From: CAZOWW01 sp964583765
GTDB lineage: Bacteria > Actinomycetota > Actinomycetes > Actinomycetales > Kineosporiaceae
DNA: 64,000 nucleotides
NCBI GenBank assembly: GCA_964583765.1
Contig: CAZOWW010000004.1
Location: 28,152 to 92,151, forward strand
Reading direction: 5' to 3'
The translations under genes were made by a program, and so were the position numbers. The notes under the pieces are model-generated. The model saw only the letters and a list, made by a program, of their open reading frames with translations. It ran no database searches and was not told where the DNA came from. Of this stretch, positions 53,150-62,168 are shown one piece after another; position 1 is the first letter of the stretch; each line of letters starts with the position of its first letter.

Positions 53150-54126
53150 GGCGGGTCGCCGCGGTCGACTGCGGCACCAACTCGATCCGCCTGCTCGTGG
53201 CCGATCTCGACCCGGCCGACGGTGCCTTCACCGAACACGTCCGGCGCATGGAGATCGTCCGGCTCGGCGAGGGAGTCGATCGCACCGGGCGGATCGGGGC
53301 GGAGGCGTTGCGGCGGACCCTGAGTCGGGTGGAGGAGTACGCCGCCGTCTGCGCCGGACTCGGCGTGGAGGCGATCCGGTTCGTGGCCACCTCCGCGAGC
53401 CGGGACGCGGAGAACGGTGGCGACTTCGTCCGTGGCGTACGGGAACGGATCGGGGTGACGCCCGAGATCCTCACCGGTCGCGAGGAGGCCGAGCTCTCGT
53501 TCCTCGGCGCGACCCGTGGTCTGTCCGGACGGTTCCCCGCCCCCTACCTCGTGGTGGATCTCGGCGGTGGCTCGACCGAGTTCGTGCTGGGCGACTCCGG
53601 TGTCGTTGCGGCAGCTTCCGTGGACATCGGGTGCGTGCGGCTCACCGAGCGGTACCGCGACGAGGTCCTGTCCGGACAGGGCGGTGGGGCGCCGGAGCCA
53701 GGGCCATCGAGCGCAGGATTGTCGGAATCCGTCCGGCGCCGTCTGTGCGCAGAGGTCGAGGACGCGGTGCGGCGTGCGGGGCAGCAGGTGCCGTTCGGGG
53801 ACGCCGCCACGCTCGTGGGTCTGGCCGGCACCGCGACCACGGTGGCGGCACGCGTGCTCGGGCTCGACGAGTACGACGCCGGTCTCATCCATCTCGCCCA
53901 GCTGGACGTGGCGGCCGTGCGGGAGGCCTGTGACTGGTTCGCCGGGTCCGATCCTGTACAGCGGGCAGCCCTGCCCTACCTGGCGCCGGGACGTCGCGAC
54001 GTGATCCCTGCCGGTGCCCTGGCCTGGCGGTGCGTGGTGGACCAGGCGTCCCGGGCGGCCGGGCTGAGCACACTGGTGGTCAGCGAGCACGACATCCTCG
54101 ACGGGGTCGCCTGGTCGCTCGGGTGA
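53146..54126 (+). CDS. ppx: Exopolyphosphatase/guanosine pentaphosphate phosphohydrolase (Ppx/GppA)
   Basis: 326 residues, the short two-domain form. ASKHA phosphate motifs: AVDCGTNSIRLLVAD near the N-terminus, the catalytic-type GREEAELSFLGA and VVDLGGGSTEF. GLAGTATTVAARVLGL and SEHDILDGVAWSLG follow the family pattern. It hydrolyses polyphosphate and/or pppGpp; relatives differ in preference. The GTG start overlaps the DUF501 stop. The gene end GTGAGTGGTCCGGT is repeated 21 bp further on. Confidence 0.92.
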   Translation: MRRVAAVDCGTNSIRLLVADLDPADGAFTEHVRRMEIVRLGEGVDRTGRIGAEALRRTLSRVEEYAAVCAGLGVEAIRFVATSASRDAENGGDFVRGVRERIGVTPEILTGREEAELSFLGATRGLSGRFPAPYLVVDLGGGSTEFVLGDSGVVAAASVDIGCVRLTERYRDEVLSGQGGGAPEPGPSSAGLSESVRRRLCAEVEDAVRRAGQQVPFGDAATLVGLAGTATTVAARVLGLDEYDAGLIHLAQLDVAAVREACDWFAGSDPVQRAALPYLAPGRRDVIPAGALAWRCVVDQASRAAGLSTLVVSEHDILDGVAWSLG

Positions 54127-54157
54127 GTGGTCCGGTTGTCTGCGTGAGTGGTCCGGT
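54123..54157. repeat. 14-bp direct repeat at the ppx stop
   Basis: GTGAGTGGTCCGGT at 54123-54136, spanning the stop codon, and again at 54144-54157 (21-bp period). Confidence 0.8.
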
Positions 54158-54338
54158 CGCTCGACCGAGCGGGTCACCTGCGCGGGACGGGGCGGGGCAG
54201 GGACGGGGCCGGTCGAGCGGTGGGGAAGTGCGCCGGGAGCCGGACGGTGGGCTGGATCGGTGGGCCGGAGCCGGCATCGATGGGCTACGGTCGGGGGGTT
54301 CGCCGCGCTGGAGGATCTTCGCCGGGAGGGAGCCGTCC

Positions 54339-54959
54339 GTGGGCCGCATACTTCGGGTCTGTGTCGCTGTGCTGCTCGTCGGGGGGACTGCGGCCTGCCA
54401 CGTCCCAGGTGACACGGCGACGGACTCGACCGGGACCACGACCACGGAGGCCACCGACCTGACCGACGGCACTGCCGGCACGACGCCGTCCGGCACGGTC
54501 TCGCCCTCGGGAAGCGGCACCGTCTCGCCCAGCCCGTCGAGTCCTCCGGTGCCGGTTCCCGTCGCCGGGTACGCGTACGGAGCGCCACCTACCCAGTTCA
54601 ACAAGCAGCTGTCTGCGCTCTCGGGCAGCTACCAGGGCGTCTTCACCGGGGTCACTGCACGGTCGATCACCAAGGGCGGTAAGGACGTCGCCGCCATCGT
54701 GATCTATCGCATCGAGGCCTCCGTGATCGGGAGCAAGGGGTTCGAGGACCAGCTCCTGAACAGCCTGCTCACCGGCCTGTCCGGCAAGGGCGCCGCGGTG
54801 CGTCGGAGCACGGTCGGGGACCAGCCCGTGGCCACGGGGACGAGCAAGGGTGGCGGGGGGATCACGGCCTGGTACCGCGACGGTGAGGTGGTGGTGGTCA
54901 TGGGGGCGAACCAGGACGAGACCCACCGGTTCGTGCAGGGATATCTCGGCGTGAAGTGA
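54339..54959 (+). CDS. Putative lipoprotein of unknown function
   Basis: 206 residues from GTG 54339 (GGGAGGGAG upstream). Signal ending in GGTAAC (Cys ~20), a plausible but not ideal lipobox. A Thr/Ser/Pro linker (~22-80) leads to a ~125-residue extracytoplasmic domain (FNKQLSALSGSYQGVFTGVT ... AWYRDGEVVVVMGANQDE) that I do not recognise. It could be a membrane-tethered binding protein. Stands alone between ppx and the NDH-2 gene. Confidence 0.7.
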   Translation: MGRILRVCVAVLLVGGTAACHVPGDTATDSTGTTTTEATDLTDGTAGTTPSGTVSPSGSGTVSPSPSSPPVPVPVAGYAYGAPPTQFNKQLSALSGSYQGVFTGVTARSITKGGKDVAAIVIYRIEASVIGSKGFEDQLLNSLLTGLSGKGAAVRRSTVGDQPVATGTSKGGGGITAWYRDGEVVVVMGANQDETHRFVQGYLGVK

Positions 54960-55077
54960 GGCCGGGGTCCCGCGGGATGTGACTGTCCCGGCGGGGGACG
55001 GACCGGTCGACGCAGCCGCGGCCCGCTCGGGGGATTCTCGGTGGCGGCCCGACCCGGCGCCTTCCTACGGTGGAGGC

Positions 55078-56453
55078 ATGTCGCGTTCCACCGGAACCTC
55101 GGCCGCTCCTCGGATCCTCGTCCTGGGCGGGGGGTACGTCGGGCTGTACACCGCGCTCCGCCTGCAACGCCGCTTGCGCCGAGGGGAGGCCAGCATCACG
55201 GTCGTCGATCCCCGCGGGTACATGACCTACCAACCGTTCCTGCCCGAGGCCTCGGCCGGTGCCCTCTCGCCCCGCCAGGTGGTGGTGCCGTTGCGGCGGG
55301 TCCTGCGCCGGTGCGAGGTGGTCAACGGACGGGTTCTGGATCTGGATCATTCCCGGCGCGTGGCGCGGGTCGCGTCGGTCGCGGGCACGGAGCTGCAGAT
55401 CGGGTACGACGTGGTGGTCGTGGCCCTCGGGTCGATCGCCCGCACCCTGCCGATCCCGGGACTGGCCGAGCACGGGGTGGGCTTCAAGACCGTCGAGGAG
55501 GCCATCTACCTGCGTAACCAGGTGCTGCACAGCCTCGACGTGGCGCAGTCCACCGACGACGAGTCGCGCCGGCGCCGCGCCCTGACCTTCGTGTTCGTGG
55601 GCGGCGGCTACGCGGGGGTGGAGGCGCTGGCCGAACTGGAGGACCTGGCCCGGTCGGCCACGCGCTACTACCCGCNNNNNNNNNNGTCACCCCGAGCGAC
55701 CTGCGCTTCGTGCTCGTGGAGGCGACCGACCGGATTCTGCCCGAGGTCGGTGCCGACCTCGGCCGGTACACGGTGGCCGAACTTCGCGGACGCGGGATCG
55801 ACGTCCGGCTCGGCACCCGGTTGGAGAGCTGCGTCGACGGTGAGGTGGTGCTCTCGGACGGCACGCGCTTCGCCTCCGACACGATCGTGTGGACGGCCGG
55901 GGTCAAGGCTCACCCCGTCCAGTCCGGGTTGGGGTTGCCCCTGGACGAGCGGGGGCGGCTGCGGTGCCGGGCGGACCTGCGGGTGGACGGTGTCAAGGGT
56001 GCGTGGGGCGCGGGGGACGGGTGCGCCGTCCCCGATCTGACCGGGGAGCCGGGCACCCTCTGCGCGCCCAATGCGCAGCATGCGGTGCGTCAGGCCCGAC
56101 GGCTCGCCGACAACGTGGTCGCGGAACTGCGGGGGCATCCGCTGAAGGACTACCGCCACGCCTACGTGGGCTCGGTCGCCAGCCTGGGTCTGCACAAGGG
56201 CGTGGCCCAGGTCTACGGCATCAAGCTGCGGGGATGGCCCGCCTGGTTCATGCACCGCACGTACCACCTGTCGCGGGTGCCGACCTGGAACCGCAAGGTG
56301 CGCGTGGTCGCCGAGTGGACCCTCGCCCTCTTCTTCCGACGCGAGATCGTCTCGCTGGGGTCGCTGGCCGTCCCGTTCGGGGAGTTCGCCCGGGCAGCCG
56401 GATCGGGGCCTGCGGCCGGGGCCGTCCGGACCTCGGCGGGGACCGACGGCTGA
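55078..56453 (+). CDS. NDH-2-type NADH dehydrogenase (FAD/NAD oxidoreductase), interrupted by a 10-N gap
   Basis: Passes electrons from NADH to quinone at the membrane without proton pumping. ATG 55078 follows GGAGG. First dinucleotide fold: ILVLGGGYVGLYTALRL; then YMTYQPFLPEASAGALSPRQ, a motif of actinobacterial NDH-2. Second fold: FVFVGGGYAGVEALAEL. After the gap: VTPSDLRFVLVEATDRILPE, DTIVWTAGVKAHP and WGAGDGCAVPDL, then a membrane-binding C-terminus (WTLALFFRREIVSLGSL). The frames on the two sides differ only because the 10 N do not represent the true missing length. Homologs suggest just a few residues are missing (YYP..VTPSDLR), so I treat this as one intact gene. Confidence 0.88.
55676..55685. 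other. Assembly gap (10 N)
   Basis: Ten N inside the NDH-2 gene. The apparent frameshift across them is an assembly artefact. Confidence 0.99.
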
Positions 56454-56465
56454 ATCACCGAGGGG

Positions 56466-56505
56466 CGGGCGGCTGAGCTGCCGCCCGGACGGAGGGGAGC
56501 CGTCC
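56466..56505 (+). terminator. Tandem hairpins after the NDH-2 gene
   Basis: CGGGCGGC/GCCGCCCG (56466-56473 with 56480-56487, 6-nt loop), then GGACGG/CCGTCC (56487-56492 with 56500-56505). Confidence 0.65.
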
Positions 56506-56665
56506 TCCCGCTTGTGTCCCATATCGGGATCAATCGCAGCTACTCCAGGGTGATGTCTGTTCGACAATCGGCGAACGTACCTCTGTGGCGGGGTGGCCCG
56601 GCTAGCCTGGAAACCAGCCCTTGCGGGCCGGTTGCGCACCTGCCGCCCGGATCCCTTCGGCTGTC

Positions 56666-56741
56666 GCCCCCGTAGCCCAACGGCAGAGGCAGGCGCCTTA
56701 AAAGCGCTGCAGTGCGGGTTCGAGTCCCGCCGGGGGCACCA
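56666..56741 (+). tRNA. tRNA with UAA anticodon (Leu by anticodon), short variable loop
   Basis: A complete cloverleaf: acceptor GCCCCCG/CGGGGGC, D arm with GG in the loop, anticodon stem GGCGC/GCGCT around CTTAAAA (anticodon TAA), T arm GCGGG-TTCGAGT-CCCGC, discriminator A and encoded CCA. The variable loop is only five bases (GCAGT), whereas bacterial tRNA-Leu normally has a long variable arm. The anticodon reads UUA, a rare codon in such genomes. Confidence 0.93.
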
Positions 56742-57269
56742 GCGGTGGACGTTCGCGAACCGGGGCTCGGGTGTCCCGGTTCGTTCTGTTCTAGCTGCTC
56801 AGGTCGATGCGCGCGCGGGTGGTCGGGCCGCTGTGATCGTGGCCCCGGTCCCCCTGGGGGAACGGTCGGCTCCGGATCGGCCGGTCCCTCACGACACCCG
56901 CATGCCTGCCGCCGAGACGGCCAGTGATCCCTGTGCGCAGGGAGGTTCTGCACCCACCGGGAAGTGACCTTGTTCCCCTGGTCACGCCGGAGACGTCGAC
57001 GTAGCCTGAGTGAGCCCTTCGGCGTGCCAGCACCTCCGAGAAGAGCTGGTCCTCGCACCATGCGGCCGTGCGGTGGCTCCACTGCCACCGGCATGCGTGT
57101 GAGGTATGACCGGTTCCATTCGGTCGAACCACCCCTGCTCCCGCTCCTCCGGCCGCCTGCCACATCCACAGCCGGCCATGGTGCCGGCGCAAGACCCAGG
57201 GTGCAGCGCATACTGACCGTCACAATCCGTACAGCCAATCGGTGAACCGTCAGCGGCAGCACAGAACGG
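56742..57269. other. Gene-poor region downstream of the tRNA
   Basis: 528 bp without a credible gene; possible frames are Arg/Pro-rich and unlike real proteins. I see no integrase or repeats here apart from the short tRNA-end match at 58021. Confidence 0.45.
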
Positions 57270-57578
57270 ATGTCCATCATCATGAGGACCCCTGGGACGA
57301 AGTCAACGAAGACCACCGCCGAGGGCGCGACGATCGCCCAGGTGCGTGAGGACCTTGCGGCCATCGAGCGCATTGCCGACGACGCCGCGGCCGCGATCAA
57401 CGCGCTCTCGGCGTCCCTGGGCTATGCGGACATGGACCCCGAGACGCTCGGCTACGTGGCCGACGTCCTGAACGCCGCGTCCTCGATGCAGGCCGCCGCG
57501 CACAAGGCCTGCCAGGGCCTGGTCGGACCGAGTCGCCCCGCCAAGGCGAACCGTTCGCGGCCGGACGGGTCCGCCTAG
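57270..57578 (+). CDS. Small helical protein of unknown function
   Basis: 102 residues. After a Lys/Thr-rich start, residues ~20-80 look mostly helical (REDLAAIERIADDAAAAIN, then AADVLNAASSMQAAAHKA-like), ending in a basic disordered tail. ATG 57270 and ATG 57282 are both possible; neither has a good ribosome-binding site. I do not recognise it. It is credible because codon use and amphipathic pattern look protein-like, in contrast to the flanking sequence. No signal peptide or membrane segment. Confidence 0.55.
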   Translation: MSIIMRTPGTKSTKTTAEGATIAQVREDLAAIERIADDAAAAINALSASLGYADMDPETLGYVADVLNAASSMQAAAHKACQGLVGPSRPAKANRSRPDGSA

Positions 57579-58123
57579 CCCCGGAGGCAAGGCGCTCGTT
57601 CGAGCGCGGCGGCCGGTGTGCCCCTCCGCCCCTGGCGGCCAATGAGCGGAGACGTCGCTCGCGTCGTGGCAGTACCGAATTGCGATGCGCGCGAACTCGC
57701 AGGATAGGACTTAAGTCACTGTCCTTTCCTGCCGGAAGCGCGGTACAGGCTTCTTAGTGCCGGCATTTGGCGTCTTGGTGTTCGGCGAGGCGCCCGCGCC
57801 GGCTGACCTGTCGGTGGACCTGACCGGTTCCCACCGGGCAGGGAGCATTTCCGCGACACTGTCCGTCCCACCTGCGGCAACGCCGTGGGAGGGCCACCGG
57901 GGCACGCCGCGAACCTCGTGTGCGACATGGGAGCGAAGACGGGCGACATGCTTGTCAATGCATTCGCCGTCGGCTGTAGTCTCGCGTCCGTGCTGTCGGT
58001 CCCGCCACATTGCACCGCGTGGGGGCACCAGCACCGCTCCGGCGCCAGCAGCATGCTTGGGTTCCGGCATCGAGGGTCAGCCGTTGTCATACCGTATCGA
58101 TCACCCAAGCCCGCGGAGGCGTG
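57579..58123. other. Gene-poor region upstream of etfB
   Basis: 545 bp with no gene I can support. Its composition differs from neighbours (more A/T, e.g. 57690-57760). It contains the palindrome GACTTAAGTC (57708-57717) and a 12-bp match to the tRNA 3' end (58021-58032). A 119-codon minus-strand frame (57711-58070) exists but resembles nothing I know. Confidence 0.45.
58021..58032. repeat. Copy of the tRNA 3' end
   Basis: GGGGGCACCAGC matches the last ten bases of the tRNA plus two flanking bases (56732-56743). An 8-base match to the T arm (GTCCCGCC, 57999-58006) lies just before it. Confidence 0.5.
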
Positions 58124-58909
58124 ATGAGGATCGTTCTCCTGGTCAAGTACGTCCCGGAGCCCACTGCGCAGTGGCGTCTCGCGGATGACCTCACCCTGGA
58201 CCGCGCCGGGATCGAGGGAAGGCTCTCCGAACTCGACGAGCACGCGGTCGAGCAGGCGATCCGCCTGCGTGAGGGCGGTCTGGACGCCGAGATCACCTTC
58301 GTCACCGTCGGGCCGGCGAAGGCGGCCGACGGCCTGCGCAAGGCCTTGGCCATGGGAGGAGACTCCGCGGTGCACGTCCTGGATCCGGCGATTCACGGAT
58401 CCGACGCCGTCGCGACCTCCCTCGTGCTGGCCGAGGCGGTGCGGCGCCTGGGATTCGATCTCGTGCTCTGCGGAATGGCCTCCACCGACGCGGACCTGTC
58501 CGTCATCCCGGCGATGGTGGCCGCTCGGCTGGACGTCCCCCTGGCCTCGTTCGCCAACGAGTTGACCGTCGACGCCCAGGCCGGTACGGCGACGATCCGG
58601 CGAGACGGCGACCTGGCGACCGAAGAGGTCGTGGCCCCGCTCCCTGCGGTCGTGTCGGTGACCGACCAGATCGCCGAGCCTCGCTACCCCGCCTTCCGGG
58701 CGATCATGGCCGCGAAGAAGAAGCCCCTGACCACGTGGTCCCTTGCCGATCTCGGGATCTCCGCCGATCAGGTCGGTCCGGCCACGAGCGGCACCGTCGT
58801 GAGGGCGGCCGTCCCGGCGCCCGCGCGGCAGGCCGGCACCGTGCTGGTCGACGAGGGCGAAGCCGCCGTCCAGGTGGCTGATTTCCTGAGTACCCGTGGG
58901 TTCCTGTAA
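58124..58909 (+). CDS. etfB: Electron transfer flavoprotein beta subunit
   Basis: AMP-binding subunit of the soluble ETF heterodimer that takes electrons from acyl-CoA dehydrogenases. 261 residues. Opens MRIVLLVKYVPEPTAQWR, has DLVLCGMASTDADLSVIPAM and the signature EPRYPAFRAIMAAKKKPL. ATG 58124 (GTG 58121 alternative) follows GGAGG. The gene end is duplicated (AGTACCCGTGGGTTC, 58889 and 58909). First gene of etfB-etfA-etfD-acyl-CoA dehydrogenase. Confidence 0.96.
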   Translation: MRIVLLVKYVPEPTAQWRLADDLTLDRAGIEGRLSELDEHAVEQAIRLREGGLDAEITFVTVGPAKAADGLRKALAMGGDSAVHVLDPAIHGSDAVATSLVLAEAVRRLGFDLVLCGMASTDADLSVIPAMVAARLDVPLASFANELTVDAQAGTATIRRDGDLATEEVVAPLPAVVSVTDQIAEPRYPAFRAIMAAKKKPLTTWSLADLGISADQVGPATSGTVVRAAVPAPARQAGTVLVDEGEAAVQVADFLSTRGFL

Positions 58910-58923
58910 GTACCCGTGGGTTC
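58889..58923. repeat. 15-bp direct repeat at the etfB stop
   Basis: AGTACCCGTGGGTTC at 58889-58903 and 58909-58923, with the stop codon between (20-bp period). A second short repeat, GGACTCGTACCCC, follows at 58974 and 58993. Confidence 0.85.
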
Positions 58924-59017
58924 TCGTCACCACGCGTGAGTTCCAGAAGCCACACGTTGATCCAGGTAACCCGGACTCGTACCCCCAGACCGGACTCGTA
59001 CCCCAAGAGGTGACCTA

Positions 59018-59980
59018 GTGTCGGAAGTCCTCGTCCTCGTCGAAGGCGCGGTGGACTCTGTCCGCCCGTCGACGTTCGGGCTCTTGACCGCAGCGCGGCG
59101 CCTGGGCCGGCCCAGCGCCGTCGTCCTCGGTCCGGCCGATGCGGCCACGGTGCAGGCACTCGCCGAGTTCGGAGCGGGCAAGGTCTACGTCGCCGACTGC
59201 GCCGAACTGTCCGAGTTCGGCACCGCCGTCACGGTCGAGGTCCTCGTGGAGATCGCCGAGCGCACCCGTCCTGTCGCCGTTCTCGTGGGGTCGGGGCGGT
59301 TGGAGCGGGACGTCGCGGCGGCCGTGGCGGTCCGGCTCGGGGCGGGGATCGTCACCGACGCGGTCGACGTCCGTCCCGGGCAGAGCGGTCCGGTCGCGAC
59401 CCAGTCGGTCTTCGCCGGGACCCTGTTGGTGGACAGTGAACTGGTCCGGGGACCGGCCGTGATCACGATCCGGCCGAACGCGATCGAGCCGGAGCCGGCC
59501 CCCACCGAGGCCGTGGTCGAGAACCTCGAGGTCGGTCTCGCCGAGCCGGGTCGCCAGGCCCGCGTCGTGTCGCGCACCCCCAAGGTGTCGACGGGACGGC
59601 CGGACCTGCTGGACGCCTCGGTGATCGTCGCCGGTGGACGTGGCGTCGGGTCGGCCGAGGGATTCGCCGTGCTGGAGAAGTTGGCGGACCTCCTGGGCGG
59701 GGCCGTCGGGGCCACCCGCCCGGTCACCGACGACAAGTGGTGCTCGCACGAGTGCCAGATCGGTCAGACCGGCAAGACCGTGACGCCCCAGCTGTACCTC
59801 GCCAGCGGCATCTCGGGTGCGATCCAGCACCGGGCCGGCATGCAGGGTTCGCGAACCATCGTCGCGATCAACAAGGACCCCAAGGCGCCGATCTTCTCCA
59901 TCGCCGACCTCGGCATCGTCGGTGACCACCACGTGGTGCTGCCCCAGCTGGTCGCGGAGATCGAGAGGCGCAGGCAGTGA
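59018..59980 (+). CDS. etfA: Electron transfer flavoprotein alpha subunit
   Basis: FAD-binding ETF subunit. 320 residues. The C-terminal FAD domain shows VAGGRGVGSAEGF, the RPVTDDKW loop, QIGQTGKTVTPQLYLASGIS, GAIQHRAGMQGS and AINKDPKAPIFSIADLGIVGD. The SRAAVDAGW-type loop of most relatives reads TRPVTDDKWCSHE here. GTG 59018 follows AGAGG. 108 bp separate it from etfB, filled partly by short repeats. etfD follows after 49 bp. Confidence 0.96.
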   Translation: MSEVLVLVEGAVDSVRPSTFGLLTAARRLGRPSAVVLGPADAATVQALAEFGAGKVYVADCAELSEFGTAVTVEVLVEIAERTRPVAVLVGSGRLERDVAAAVAVRLGAGIVTDAVDVRPGQSGPVATQSVFAGTLLVDSELVRGPAVITIRPNAIEPEPAPTEAVVENLEVGLAEPGRQARVVSRTPKVSTGRPDLLDASVIVAGGRGVGSAEGFAVLEKLADLLGGAVGATRPVTDDKWCSHECQIGQTGKTVTPQLYLASGISGAIQHRAGMQGSRTIVAINKDPKAPIFSIADLGIVGDHHVVLPQLVAEIERRRQ

Positions 59981-60029
59981 CCCTCCCCGCACCCACCCTC
60001 ACCGCCACCGCCACCGCCTGGAGTGACGC

Positions 60030-62168
60030 GTGTTGATCCCGCTTCTCGTGGGCCTGGCCATGACGGCCGTGTCCTTCACCCTTGCCGGACGCCGGGTCGC
60101 CATGCTGTACCGCCTCGCGCGCACCGCCCAGCCGGTCGAGCCCGGACGCGTCCAGGGCGGCGCGGCCGGTGTCCTGCGGACGCTCCGGGCCGAGCTGGGT
60201 GAGGTGCTCACCCAGCGCAGGGTCATCCGCTGGACCGTGCCCGGGGTCGCGCACGTGGCGGTCTTCTGGGGCTTCCTGATCCTGCTCCTGACGCTGATCG
60301 AGCGGTACGGCGCGCTGTTCCAGCGCGACTTCGCCATCCCGGTGATCGGCAGATGGGCGGTGGTGGGATTCGTCGAGGACCTCGCCATCGTGTCCGCTTT
60401 TGTGGCCGTGGCGACCTTCGCCACGATCCGCTGGCGGCGCTCGCCGCAGCGCGAAGGACGGCGGTCGCGCTTCTTCGGCTCGCACAGCGGGGCCGCGTGG
60501 TTCGTCCTGTGCGCGATCTGCGTCGAGATGGCGACCCTGCTGTTCTACCGGGCCGCCCAGGTCAACACCGGCTACTTCCCCTACCGGCACGGCGCCTTCG
60601 CCTCGGAGGAGGTCGCGCGGTGGCTGAAGCCCCTGGGGCACGGCACCAACGACGTCCTGGAACCGGTCGGGATCCTGGTGGCGATCGGGGTCGTGCTGGG
60701 CTTCCTGGTGTTCGTCGTGCACAGCAAGCACATGCACATCTTCCTGGCGCCGGTGAACGTCGCCCTGGCCCGGCGTCCCCGAGCGCTGGGGGCCCTGCTG
60801 CCCGTGCACAGCGGCGGCAAGCGGGTCGACTTCGACGATCCCGGCGAGGACGACCTGATGGGTCGCGGGAAGATCGAGGACTTCACCTGGAAGGGCCTGC
60901 TCGACTTCGCGACCTGCACCGAGTGCGGGCGCTGCCAGTCCGTGTGCCCTGCCTGGAACACGGGCAAGGCGCTGAGCCCCAAGCTGGTGGTGATGGCGCT
61001 CCGGGACCACGCGCTGGCCAAGGCGCCCTGTCTCCTCGCGGCGTCCGACGAGGAACGTGCGGCACTCCCGGCCGAGGTCCGCGCCGAAGGGGAACGTCCA
61101 CTCGTCGCCTCGCCCGAGGACGGCGGCGTGATCGACCCCGCGGCGCTGTGGGCCTGCACCACCTGCGGGGCCTGCGTGGAGCAGTGCCCGGTCGACGTCG
61201 AGCATGTCGATCACATCGTGGACATGCGGCGTCACCAGATGCTCTACGAGTCGGAGTTCCCGGAGGAAGCGGGCGGGATGCTCCGCAACCTCGAACACGC
61301 CGGCGATCCCTGGGGCCGCGGACAGTCCGCGCGGATGGAGTGGGCACGCGAGCTGCCCTTCCCCGTCCGCGTGGTGGGCGAGGGCGAGCCGGATCAGCTC
61401 CCGGACGACGTCGAGTACCTGTACTGGGTCGGCTGCGCCGCGGCCCTCGACGAGACCGCCCAGCAGACCGCCCGGGCCGTGACCGAGCTCCTGCACCGCG
61501 CGGGGGTGTCGTTCATGGTGATGGGCGGGGCCGAGACCTGCTGCGGTGACAGCGCGCGCCGGATGGGGCACGAGGCGCTCTTCCTGGAGCTGGCTCGCAC
61601 GAACATCGAGACCCTGGACAACGCCGGGGTGCACAAGGTGGTCACCACCTGCGCCCACTGCTTCAACACCCTCGCGAACGAGTACCCCCAGCTCGGCGGC
61701 ACCTACGAGGTGGTGCACCACACCGAGTTGCTGGCCCGGTTGGTGGCCGAGGGGCGGCTCGCGCCGACGGCACCGGTCGAGGCCACCGTGGCCTACCACG
61801 ACGCCTGCTACCTGGGGCGGCACAACGGGATCTACGATCCGCCGCGGAACATCCTCACCAGCATCCCCGGGGTACGCGTCGTCGATCTCCCCCGCTCCCG
61901 GGAACGCTCGTTCTGCTGCGGTGCCGGCGGTGCCCGGATGTGGATGGACGAGAACGACGGCACCCGGATCAACGTCGCGCGCACCGACGAGGCGCTGGCG
62001 CTCAAGCCCGACCTGATCACTGCGGCCTGCCCGTACTGCATCGCGATGCTCACCGACGGCGTCGGGACCCGCCGCCAGCAGGGGGCGGTCGGCGACGAGG
62101 TCCAGGTGACCGACGTGGCCCAGGTGTTGCTCCGATCCACCGTTACCAGCCAGGAGGACAAGCCGTGA
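60030..62168 (+). CDS. etfD: Membrane ETF:menaquinone oxidoreductase-like iron-sulfur protein (EtfD type)
   Basis: Expected to oxidise reduced ETF and pass electrons to menaquinone. 712 residues. Five or so transmembrane helices (~1-250) with His residues suited to haem or quinone sites (VVHSKHMHIF). Two [4Fe-4S] motifs: C296-x2-C299-x2-C302-x3-C306 and C376-x2-C379-x2-C382-x3-C386. Two heterodisulfide-reductase CCG domains follow (ETCCGDSARRMG with CAHCFNTL; SFCCGAGGARMW with CPYC). The layout matches mycobacterial EtfD (Rv0338c), and placement between etfBA and an acyl-CoA dehydrogenase supports it. The GTG start has GGAG upstream. The stop overlaps the next start. Confidence 0.9.
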   Translation: MLIPLLVGLAMTAVSFTLAGRRVAMLYRLARTAQPVEPGRVQGGAAGVLRTLRAELGEVLTQRRVIRWTVPGVAHVAVFWGFLILLLTLIERYGALFQRDFAIPVIGRWAVVGFVEDLAIVSAFVAVATFATIRWRRSPQREGRRSRFFGSHSGAAWFVLCAICVEMATLLFYRAAQVNTGYFPYRHGAFASEEVARWLKPLGHGTNDVLEPVGILVAIGVVLGFLVFVVHSKHMHIFLAPVNVALARRPRALGALLPVHSGGKRVDFDDPGEDDLMGRGKIEDFTWKGLLDFATCTECGRCQSVCPAWNTGKALSPKLVVMALRDHALAKAPCLLAASDEERAALPAEVRAEGERPLVASPEDGGVIDPAALWACTTCGACVEQCPVDVEHVDHIVDMRRHQMLYESEFPEEAGGMLRNLEHAGDPWGRGQSARMEWARELPFPVRVVGEGEPDQLPDDVEYLYWVGCAAALDETAQQTARAVTELLHRAGVSFMVMGGAETCCGDSARRMGHEALFLELARTNIETLDNAGVHKVVTTCAHCFNTLANEYPQLGGTYEVVHHTELLARLVAEGRLAPTAPVEATVAYHDACYLGRHNGIYDPPRNILTSIPGVRVVDLPRSRERSFCCGAGGARMWMDENDGTRINVARTDEALALKPDLITAACPYCIAMLTDGVGTRRQQGAVGDEVQVTDVAQVLLRSTVTSQEDKP

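Noticed and set aside
55078..56453. Frameshifted NDH-2 pseudogene
   Set aside because: The phase change coincides exactly with ten N; motifs on both sides are intact, so the shift is an artefact of gap length.
56964..57245. 93-codon frame downstream of the tRNA
   Set aside because: Arg/Pro-rich with irregular codon use; no ribosome-binding site and no plausible fold.
57711..58070. Minus-strand 119-codon frame as an integrase remnant near the tRNA
   Set aside because: No Arg-His-x-x-Arg/Tyr pattern of tyrosine recombinases and no ribosome-binding site.
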